This document shows positions 54,778 to 62,073 of a stretch of DNA of 64,000 nucleotides, piece by piece. The notes beneath the pieces were generated by a model that was given only the letters and a program-made list of their open reading frames with translations, was not told where the DNA came from and did not search any database. The stretch lies in assembly GCA_019636285.1 (NCBI GenBank), contig JAHBXV010000017.1:1-64000 (forward strand). The letters run 5' to 3'. This DNA is from Planctomycetaceae bacterium. Its GTDB lineage: Bacteria; Planctomycetota; Planctomycetia; Planctomycetales; Planctomycetaceae. The position numbers were made by a program, and so were the translations under genes. Position 1 is the stretch's first letter. Every line of letters begins with the position of its first letter.

Positions 54778-55710
54778 TCAGTCGCCCAGCCATTTTCGGA
54801 GCGAGAACCCGACTTCGCGGATCGCCGAGGTCGCCGCGTCGAAGGTATCGACGCGGCGGATAAAGGCGTGGATCAGTCCCGAGAAGCGGTGCAGCGAGAC
54901 GGGGACTTCATTCTCGAACAGCGCGTCGGCGAACGCTTCGCCTTCATCGCGGAGCGGATCGTACTCAGCCGTGATCACAAACGCCGGGGGCAGCCCCTTG
55001 AGCGACTCTGCCCGCAGCGGTGAGGCATACGGTTCGAGCATCTGTTCCGGCGTCGCGACATACTGATTCCAAAACCACTTCATCTGGGCGGTGGTCAGAA
55101 AATACCCCTCGGCGTTTTCGACATAACTTGGCCGCGTGAAGTCGCAGTCGGTAATCGGGTAGATGAGGACCTGGGCACTCAACTCGGGTCCGCCGCGATC
55201 GCGGGTCATTAGTGCGAGCGCAGCCGCGAGATTGCCCCCGGCGCTATCGCCAGCGACGCCGATGCGTGTCGCGTCGATGTCCCAGTCGTCGGCATGCTCG
55301 GCCACGGCTTTCAGTGCGGTCCACGCATCATAGACCGCCGCCGGATATTTGTGTTCGGGCGCGAGACGGTAGTCGACCGAGACGAACACGCAACCCGACT
55401 CGGCGGTCAACCGCCGGACAAGGTCATCATGCGTGTCGATGCTGTTGATGACCCAGCCGCCGCCATGAAAGTAAAGGCAGACCGGCAGCGGGCCATCGCC
55501 AAAGGGGCGATAGACCCGCACCCGCAAGGTCGTGCCGTCGCCCCGCGGAATGCGATGATCGTCGATCGACGCCAGGGTGGGGCAGGCCGCAAGGAGACCC
55601 GTCGATTCGGTGCGTCGGCGAAGTTCCGGAACTGGAGTCGACTCGAACGGAGGCAAGTCGAGCCGGTTCCAGTCCGCTAGAAACTGTTCCACCTGTGGGT
55701 GCAAGGCCAT
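54778..55710 (-). CDS. alpha/beta hydrolase, hormone-sensitive lipase family
   Basis: A 310-residue esterase or lipase. The oxyanion motif is YFHGGGWV, the nucleophile serine is in IGVAGDSAGGNLAAAL, the acid is the Asp of EYDPLRDEG and the histidine is in FSGLIHAFI. This is the HSL/GDSAG subgroup, which hydrolyses short acyl esters. Start ATG 55710 fits family N termini (MALHPQVEQFLADW). It lies 79 bases downstream of the metallophosphoesterase gene on the same strand, so both may be co-transcribed. No signal peptide, so cytoplasmic. Confidence 0.92.
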   Translation of the reverse strand: MALHPQVEQFLADWNRLDLPPFESTPVPELRRRTESTGLLAACPTLASIDDHRIPRGDGTTLRVRVYRPFGDGPLPVCLYFHGGGWVINSIDTHDDLVRRLTAESGCVFVSVDYRLAPEHKYPAAVYDAWTALKAVAEHADDWDIDATRIGVAGDSAGGNLAAALALMTRDRGGPELSAQVLIYPITDCDFTRPSYVENAEGYFLTTAQMKWFWNQYVATPEQMLEPYASPLRAESLKGLPPAFVITAEYDPLRDEGEAFADALFENEVPVSLHRFSGLIHAFIRRVDTFDAATSAIREVGFSLRKWLGD

Positions 55711-55789
55711 GTTCACTTTTCCACGTTTCGCACGATCGTCCCGTCCTGCCGCGTGCAGTCTGTTCAACGAGGCAACGGCTGGCAAGTGG

Positions 55790-56944
55790 TCATGCGCTTG
55801 GCGGAACTGTCTGCCTCGGCCGCAGAACAATCTGCGTGATTTCCGGGCGACAGTTGATGCGCAGCGGTTCGCGCCCGGATAGTCCGAACGAAACGTGCAT
55901 TTTCACGCCCGACACATCGAAGATGCCGGCCGAATAGCGCACGCCGTAGCGGCTGGGCGAATAGACCGGACCAAGAATCGGTAGCCGGATCTGGCCGCCA
56001 TGCGTATGCCCTGCCAGAACCACGTCGAAGCCATGTTCGATCGACCATTCGACATTGTCGGGCGTGTGGCTGAGCAGGACGCGCAGCGACGCCTTTGTCG
56101 CCGACAATTGACTCGGATGTTCTCCCATCCACGGAACCTCGGTTCCCGCCAGGAAAATCTGTCGCGGTCCGTCGTGAAGGATGACGCCTCGGCCGGCTGC
56201 GTCTTGCCAGCCCAGCCGCTCCAGCGACTGACGAATGACGGCGACATCGAACGGCCGGTCGTGATTGCCAAGCAGGAAATAACAGCCGAGCCGCGCGTGC
56301 AGGCGGCCGAACGTCGCGGGAACCCATTCCAGCAGATGCTCGTCGTCCAGCAGGTCGCCCGTGAAGACGACCAGATCGCTGCGAAAGTCGGCCGCTTCCT
56401 GGAGCACTTCTTCGTACCACGCGCGCGTCACTGCTCCGCGAAAGTGGGCATCGGAAAAGTGGGTGATCGTGAGTTCGCCAAAGTCTGGCGGCAGTTCGTC
56501 CAAGACCCACTCGCGCCGGACAATCGACAGCGAGTATTGCTCGTTGAACGGGAACCGCGCCAGTTTGCTCCCGTGTCCGCGGCCAACCTGTCGCGCGGGA
56601 TGGCCATCCGGCCAGGTACGAATTTCAACCTGCTTGTCGACCTCCCAGTCAGGCACGACCGGAAACTGATACCGCCAGGCATCGCGAATCAGGACAATCG
56701 AACCGATCGCCGACAGGGTCGCCACCAGCAGCCAGAGTGGGGAGGTGATCTCGCCCCCATTCCAGAGCCACGCGGCGTGCAGAATCGGCAACAGGAAGAC
56801 CAGGACGTCGTTCAGCTTACGCGTGCTCCACAGGATGATCGGCGGCCACGGGCAGCCATGAACCCAGTTGAGCCCCATCGCGAGAAGTTTCGCCCAGCCG
56901 GGAGCCAGCAGCGCGGATAGCAAGACGATCTGCCAGACGTCCAT
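55790..56944 (-). CDS. membrane-bound metallophosphoesterase (YkuE/YaeI-like)
   Basis: A 384-residue protein with three or four N-terminal membrane segments (to about residue 95) and a calcineurin-like phosphoesterase domain. Metal motifs: HFSDAHFRG (Asp, His), FTGDLLDDE, LLGNHDRPFD and VLAGHTHGGQ. The membrane part and motif spacing resemble YkuE/YaeI, which cleave UDP-diacylglucosamine or phosphoester bonds of lipids in the membrane, but here the substrate is not known. The ATG at 56944 gives a normal start; an ATG at 56977 is in frame. It is divergent from the inositol-phosphate synthase gene. Confidence 0.86.
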   Translation of the reverse strand: MDVWQIVLLSALLAPGWAKLLAMGLNWVHGCPWPPIILWSTRKLNDVLVFLLPILHAAWLWNGGEITSPLWLLVATLSAIGSIVLIRDAWRYQFPVVPDWEVDKQVEIRTWPDGHPARQVGRGHGSKLARFPFNEQYSLSIVRREWVLDELPPDFGELTITHFSDAHFRGAVTRAWYEEVLQEAADFRSDLVVFTGDLLDDEHLLEWVPATFGRLHARLGCYFLLGNHDRPFDVAVIRQSLERLGWQDAAGRGVILHDGPRQIFLAGTEVPWMGEHPSQLSATKASLRVLLSHTPDNVEWSIEHGFDVVLAGHTHGGQIRLPILGPVYSPSRYGVRYSAGIFDVSGVKMHVSFGLSGREPLRINCRPEITQIVLRPRQTVPPSA

Positions 56945-57307
56945 TTCGCTCACGTTGCCTGAGGAACCGTCCACCATTCCCGCTGAAACCGACCGGCGCT
57001 GTCGTCCAGGAGGCTATTCCGATATCGTCCCGGCCCGGTCCGCACAACCCAGGAGCCACATGCCACCCGCTTTGAGGACCAGTTCCCGTAATCTCTCCGC
57101 GCCTTCGCGGTTTCGCGTGAGAAGCTTCCGACTGTCGGAAGGCAGTCGAATTCCCTGAGTCCGCAGGAAATCCGTCCACTCGCGAGCCGTTCTCGGGGGT
57201 GCTACACTCAGGGTTTCCGCGTGCGCCCGGCCGGCTCTTTCGGGCGTCTCGGAACATTCGTCGATGACGCACCTCGGTATCGGATGGTTTGGATAGGTAG
57301 AGGTTTC
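56945..57307. other. divergent intergenic region upstream of inositol-phosphate synthase gene
   Basis: 363 bases. The run 57094-57119 (CTCTCCGCGCCTTCGCGGTT and on) is a unit of the CTCCGCG dispersed repeat also found near 19190 and 30120. Open frames on the minus strand across 57014-57270 read like low-quality noise with this repeat inside and have no ribosome binding site. The promoters of both flanking genes should lie here. Confidence 0.4.
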
Positions 57308-58522
57308 ATGAGTCAGCGGAAAGTTGGGGTCTGGCTGGTCGGGGCTTGGGGCGGAGTCGCGACGACCGTGGTCGTGGGACTGATGGCTCTGCGGCGAAAT
57401 CTGTCGGACACCACCGGGCTGGTGACCTCGCTGCCGCCGTTTCAGCCGCTGGACCTGGTCGAATGGGACCAACTGGTCATCGGCGGACATGAGATCCGCG
57501 ATACCGACTGCGCGACCGAGGCCCGTCAGCTTCTGAAGGCGTCGCACGTTTTCTCGCCGGAACTTTTGCAGTCGCTTCAGGCCGATCTCGATGCGGTCAA
57601 TGCCAACGTCCGACCGGGAACGCTTGTCAACGTCGGTCCTACCATCGCCAACCTCGCGGGATCGAAGGCGCTGGCATTTCAAGGCGAATCGGCTGGAGAG
57701 GCCGTCACGCGCCTGTCGGATGACCTGGCCGACTTCCAGAAACGGCATCAGCTCGATCAGGTGATCGTCGTCAACGTCTCGTCGACCGAACCGCCGGTTG
57801 ATCCCGCGATCGTGGAACTGACTTGGGAAGCCATCGAACAGCAGTTGGCCGGTAAGGGCGCTTCCGGACTGCCCGCCAGTACGATCTACGCGATCGCCGC
57901 GTTCCGCAATCGGTTCCCCTACGTTAACTTCACGCCCTCCATCGGTTCCGACTTGCCGGCGCTCAACGAGTACGCACTCGCGCGGAAAGTGGCCCACGTC
58001 GGTCGCGACGGCAAGACGGGCGAGACGCTGATGAAGGCGGTTCTCGCCCCGATGTTCGCCGCCCGCAATCTGAAGGTGATGAGCTGGGTCGGTCACAACA
58101 TCTTCGGCAACCTCGACGGCCGCGTGCTCGATGATCCGGTCAACAAGGCGAACAAGGTCCGCTCCAAGGACCACCTGCTCACCGAGATTCTTGGCTACAA
58201 GCCGCAGACCCTGGTCAGCATCGAGTACATCGAGTCGATGGGCGACTGGAAGACAGCCTGGGATCACATTCACTTCCAGGGGTTTCTCGGCACGCCGATG
58301 GTACTGCAATTTATCTGGCAGGGCTGCGACTCGCTGCTGGCAGCTCCGCTGGTGATCGACCTCATCCGCCTATCGGAACGTGAAGCTCGCCGCGGGGGCG
58401 TCGGCGTGATGTCGCATCTGGCCTCGTTCTTCAAGAGCCCCATGGGCAGCGACGAACCGGCCTTCGCGCTGCAGTTCGAAAACCTGAAGCAATGGGTGGC
58501 CAAGGTCGCGGCCGAGGGATAA
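57308..58522 (+). CDS. inositol-3-phosphate synthase
   Basis: A 404-residue enzyme that makes 1D-myo-inositol 3-phosphate from glucose 6-phosphate with NAD. The NAD-binding loop is VGVWLVGAWGGVATTVVVG, the conserved stretches are YVNFTPSIGSDLPALNEYA, SWVGHNIFGNLDGRVLDDP with its Asp/Asn, and SKDHLLTEILGYKP. It is shorter than eukaryotic forms and matches the bacterial/archaeal group. GAGG seven to eight bases before the ATG at 57308 supports the start. Inositol is used for phospholipids, thiols or signalling compounds; no downstream enzyme is linked here. It converges on the PPC protein gene with a 19-base gap. Confidence 0.94.
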   Translation: MSQRKVGVWLVGAWGGVATTVVVGLMALRRNLSDTTGLVTSLPPFQPLDLVEWDQLVIGGHEIRDTDCATEARQLLKASHVFSPELLQSLQADLDAVNANVRPGTLVNVGPTIANLAGSKALAFQGESAGEAVTRLSDDLADFQKRHQLDQVIVVNVSSTEPPVDPAIVELTWEAIEQQLAGKGASGLPASTIYAIAAFRNRFPYVNFTPSIGSDLPALNEYALARKVAHVGRDGKTGETLMKAVLAPMFAARNLKVMSWVGHNIFGNLDGRVLDDPVNKANKVRSKDHLLTEILGYKPQTLVSIEYIESMGDWKTAWDHIHFQGFLGTPMVLQFIWQGCDSLLAAPLVIDLIRLSEREARRGGVGVMSHLASFFKSPMGSDEPAFALQFENLKQWVAKVAAEG

Positions 58523-58541
58523 GCTCTCGGGCGTGTTTGCG

Positions 58542-60683
58542 TCACGGAGTCGACGCGGGCTTCTCGACGACGACACGAACCTTGACTGCCGTGGTACACG
58601 GACCGGGCATGCCGATGCGGATGTCGTTCCGCCAGCTCTGTGCGATGAGAATGCCATATTCGCCCGGTGCCATGTTGTCCGGCAGTGTGAGCGGAACTTC
58701 TATGAGTCCGTCGCGGATCGGAAGATTGCGCGGCGTCATGAGTCCGCACGCGACGCCGAGGGTGGCCAGGCTGATGGTGGTTGGCATTTCCAGAATGCCA
58801 TCGTTTCCGTGAACTTTGACCGGAATATTGGCCGAACCTCCCGGTGGGAGCGTCAGCTCGGTCACCAAGGCTTCCAGCCAGGGCCCTTGCGGTTTTGCGA
58901 CGGCGACGCGGGAAACCGGGCTGGCCCGGAAGAAGCCGGTATCGCTGGTGTAGAATAGAGTCAATGGCAGCGAATGCCGTTCGACCACCGAACCATCGGG
59001 ACGTTTCGCCCGCCCGACCACGCGGAATGGTGCATGGGTGCCCGGCACGGCATCTTGCGGGGCGGTCACCGTCAGAAAGACTTTTAACTGGTACAGACTG
59101 TTCGCCCGCTCGGGGGTGGCGCCCAGCGATGTCGCGATGCTGCTGGTCCAGCCCTCGGGCAGGCCTTCCACGCTCAATTCGATATCGTCCTGGCAATTGT
59201 TGAAGCGATCGATCCGGACCAGGAGCGCAGCCGTGCAGCCGGAGCCCCAGACCGGGACCGCATCGGGGAAGTGGCTCAGTCGAAACTCCGGTTCGGATTT
59301 GCGGACCGTCAATCGATAGACCGCCCGCGGATCTCCTTGACCAGCCTGATCGCTCACTCGGATAAACAGTTCGCCCGTGGCCATCGGCGTCACCGTCAGG
59401 CGGCTGTCGGTCGTGTTGTAGTCGTGATAGCACTCGTAGCCGGGGTCGAAGGTCTCGTCATCGTTCTCGACGAGCAACTTCCCCGCCGCATCATAGACCT
59501 GTAACAGCGAATCAATCGGCGACTGGAGAAACCGCTGCGCGTGGACCTCGATCCAGACCGGTTCCCCCTGGGTCACGGCGATGCGATACCAGTCGGCGTC
59601 TTCGTCTTCATCAAAGCGGCCGTTCACGGTGGCTGGCCATGCGAGGGCCGTCGCTTCTTCTCGCTGGTTGTTGGGTTCCGCCTCCAGGGATTCGGGGAGC
59701 TCTCCCACGATGAGCGGCAGATCGATCCCCGTCCGATCAACCGCTTCGGCCGTGACGAATTGCAGCGGGAAGGCGGGGTCCGCCTCGAACTGGGGAGTGT
59801 TCGACAGCGGGATATGAGTTCCCAGTGGAACATTCGGGCCGGTCAACTCGGCGTCGATTGGAGTCCCCCGTTGCCCTCCGGCAGGAAATACAGCGGTCGC
59901 GATTGGGAGTTCGCCGAGCGACAACCGATAGACGGCTTCAGGGTAGCCGCTGTAGTTCAGATGCTGGACCCGCACGGCATAGCTTCCCTCGGCGGGAAGA
60001 ACCGCTTCAATCACCGGGTCGAACCCCAGCGCGTCCTCGCTGGCTGCAAGGGTTCGGCCGTCCGCATCGAGAAGCTCGAGGCTGAAGTCGGCGACTCCGT
60101 AGTTGCGGTTCTGCCCGTGGACGTCGAGCCGATGAGCGGCGATGGCGGCCACAATCCGCTGCCCCGCACGACCTGCGAAACGAAAGACATCGAGATCGGC
60201 ATCGGCCTGAATACGACCGTTGACAATGATAGGCATCTCGACGGTCTCCGCAGCCGTCAGGACGTTGTTCGGCTCGGCCTCCAGAAACTCGTTCGTGTCG
60301 CTGACAACGAAATAGGAGAAGTTGGTCAGACCACTTCGCGCACTGGCAACGCGCAGCCAACGGCGGCCAAGGGGGGCATCGGCTGTGATCTCCAGCTTTG
60401 CCCGAAGTGTTCGGCCATCAACAGGAATGAGTTCGATCGCCGACACTCCGGGCGGACCGTCGACGACGATCGCGGTCGGATCCGACAGTCCGCTCTCGGC
60501 CCCCCGAAACTCCACCGTCACGGTCGTTCCGCGACGTCCCCCATTGGGGTAGATGCCATCGAGCCGGCATTCGGCATACGACGGCGGTTGAGGTTGTGCG
60601 ACGGCAGCCCAAGGTAGGAGGCCGAACGCCAACGTGACCAATACCAGGCAGCCCGCAGCGGTTCTGGGACGGCGTTGTGTCAT
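58542..60683 (-). CDS. secreted PPC-domain protein
   Basis: A 713-residue exported protein with a signal peptide (LVTLAFGLLPWAAVAQ). It has an IPT/TIG-like strand domain near the N terminus (IYPNGGRRGTTVTVEFRGAE), two pre-peptidase C-terminal (PPC) modules each starting with EAEPNN (FLEAEPNNVLTAAE near 130; SLEAEPNNQREEATA near 340), then further beta-sandwich domains to the end. No enzyme motif. Such proteins are common outside planctomycete cells and are generally encoded with DUF1501 and DUF1549/DUF1553 proteins, as here. Its ATG overlaps the DUF1501 stop by four bases, so they are co-translated. Confidence 0.88.
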   Translation of the reverse strand: MTQRRPRTAAGCLVLVTLAFGLLPWAAVAQPQPPSYAECRLDGIYPNGGRRGTTVTVEFRGAESGLSDPTAIVVDGPPGVSAIELIPVDGRTLRAKLEITADAPLGRRWLRVASARSGLTNFSYFVVSDTNEFLEAEPNNVLTAAETVEMPIIVNGRIQADADLDVFRFAGRAGQRIVAAIAAHRLDVHGQNRNYGVADFSLELLDADGRTLAASEDALGFDPVIEAVLPAEGSYAVRVQHLNYSGYPEAVYRLSLGELPIATAVFPAGGQRGTPIDAELTGPNVPLGTHIPLSNTPQFEADPAFPLQFVTAEAVDRTGIDLPLIVGELPESLEAEPNNQREEATALAWPATVNGRFDEDEDADWYRIAVTQGEPVWIEVHAQRFLQSPIDSLLQVYDAAGKLLVENDDETFDPGYECYHDYNTTDSRLTVTPMATGELFIRVSDQAGQGDPRAVYRLTVRKSEPEFRLSHFPDAVPVWGSGCTAALLVRIDRFNNCQDDIELSVEGLPEGWTSSIATSLGATPERANSLYQLKVFLTVTAPQDAVPGTHAPFRVVGRAKRPDGSVVERHSLPLTLFYTSDTGFFRASPVSRVAVAKPQGPWLEALVTELTLPPGGSANIPVKVHGNDGILEMPTTISLATLGVACGLMTPRNLPIRDGLIEVPLTLPDNMAPGEYGILIAQSWRNDIRIGMPGPCTTAVKVRVVVEKPASTP

Positions 60684-62017
60684 GCCAGGACGTCTTCAAT
60701 GGGACGGCCGCCGCCGTTGATCTGCACTGGTCGACCGTCGTTGGTGGTGTATTCTTTCGAGTCGTCGATCCTCATCAGGCGGAAGATGGTGGCGGCGTAG
60801 TCGAGCGTCGAATGTTCGCGGCCTACGACCCGCTCGCACTTCGAATCGGTCCGACCAACGATTTCGCCCATTCGGATGCCGGCACCGCTGAAACCGATCG
60901 CATTCGCGAACGGCCAATGATCGCGGCCAGCCGCTCCGTTGACCTTGGGGGTCCGACCAAACTCGCCCGCGCACAGAACCACCGTTTTTTCCATGAGTCC
61001 CCGTTCGGACAGGTCGTCCAACAGGGCCGACCACGCTCGATCGAGTGCCGGCAGCAGCGGGCTTTTTAGCCGCGTGAAGTTCTTGTCATGAGTGTCGTAT
61101 CCATCGAGAACCACGGTGACGAAGCGAACACCGGCTTCCACGAGCCGGCGGGCCAAGAGGGTCGACTGACCTTCGCGACATCGTCCGTAACGATCGCGTG
61201 TCGCCGCCGATTCCTCGTTGAGATCGAACGCTTCTTTGGCGGCAGTAGACGTGACCAGGTCGTATGCCTGCCGATAGAACTCGTTGCGATCAAAAACCGC
61301 GCCCGAGGACCGATCGACCTGCCGTTGCCAGGCATCGAATCGATCGAGAATCCGTCGTCGCCGTTCGGTCCGCGCGGATCCAATCGCTTCGGGAATCGAC
61401 ACATCGTCGACCGAAAAGCTGGCATCATTCGGGTCGCGGCGGATCGAGAGGGCGTTGTAAGAGGACCCCAGATAGCCCCCGCCGGAATACGCGATGTCGC
61501 TGCCCGAGCACATCACGTAAGGAGGCATGCCGTTCTTCCAGCCCAGTTCGCGCGCGACCACCGAGCCGAAACAGGGATAGACGAGCGACCCAACCGGGGC
61601 TGCGTTCACATCGGGAACCTGGGGATAACCGGTCAGCATCCAATGCGTGGCTTCGGCGTGCTGACTCCCCTGATGGACAATGGATCGCACCTGGCAGACT
61701 CGATCCATCCGCTGGCTCATCAGAGGCAGGTGCTCGCAGATCGACAAGCCGGGGACATTTGTCGCAATCGGCTGGAATTCACCCCGATACTCCACGGGCG
61801 CGTCGGGTTTCATATCGAGCGTGTCGATATTGCTGAGCCCGCCAGCAGTCCAGAGCAGAATAAAGTTGACGTCGCGTCGCGCGAGTGCTGGCAGTTCGGC
61901 TTCGGCTTGCAGCACGCGCGGCAGCGTCAAACCAAACAGGCCGAGACTCCCCACCTGCAAGAACGCCCGACGGGAAGCCCCTTCGCAGTTTCCTGACCAG
62001 TCATTAAGTTGAAACAT
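60680..62017 (-). CDS. DUF1501 family secreted protein
   Basis: A 445-residue protein of the DUF1501 family (alkaline-phosphatase/sulfatase superfamily, substrate unknown). The N terminus has a twin-Arg-like signal: ASRRAFLQVGSLGLFGLTLP, so it is probably exported folded via Tat. Family motifs VNFILLWTAGGLSNIDTLDM, HQGSQHAEATHWMLTGYP, VVLDGYDTHDKNF and VVLCAGEFGRTPKVNG follow. The ATG at 62017 is preferred to the GTG at 62026. It lies 56 bases downstream of the DUF1549/DUF1553 gene and overlaps the PPC protein gene by four bases. Confidence 0.92.
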   Translation of the reverse strand: MFQLNDWSGNCEGASRRAFLQVGSLGLFGLTLPRVLQAEAELPALARRDVNFILLWTAGGLSNIDTLDMKPDAPVEYRGEFQPIATNVPGLSICEHLPLMSQRMDRVCQVRSIVHQGSQHAEATHWMLTGYPQVPDVNAAPVGSLVYPCFGSVVARELGWKNGMPPYVMCSGSDIAYSGGGYLGSSYNALSIRRDPNDASFSVDDVSIPEAIGSARTERRRRILDRFDAWQRQVDRSSGAVFDRNEFYRQAYDLVTSTAAKEAFDLNEESAATRDRYGRCREGQSTLLARRLVEAGVRFVTVVLDGYDTHDKNFTRLKSPLLPALDRAWSALLDDLSERGLMEKTVVLCAGEFGRTPKVNGAAGRDHWPFANAIGFSGAGIRMGEIVGRTDSKCERVVGREHSTLDYAATIFRLMRIDDSKEYTTNDGRPVQINGGGRPIEDVLA

Positions 62018-62073
62018 CGGCGGCACCTGCCGTTTCTCATGTTCGCGGAGATCGAATCGCGAGCCAATCTGCG

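Noticed and set aside
57014-57300. Possible short minus-strand gene ahead of the inositol-phosphate synthase gene
   Set aside because: It contains the CTCCGCG dispersed repeat, has no ribosome binding site and overlaps the promoter region.
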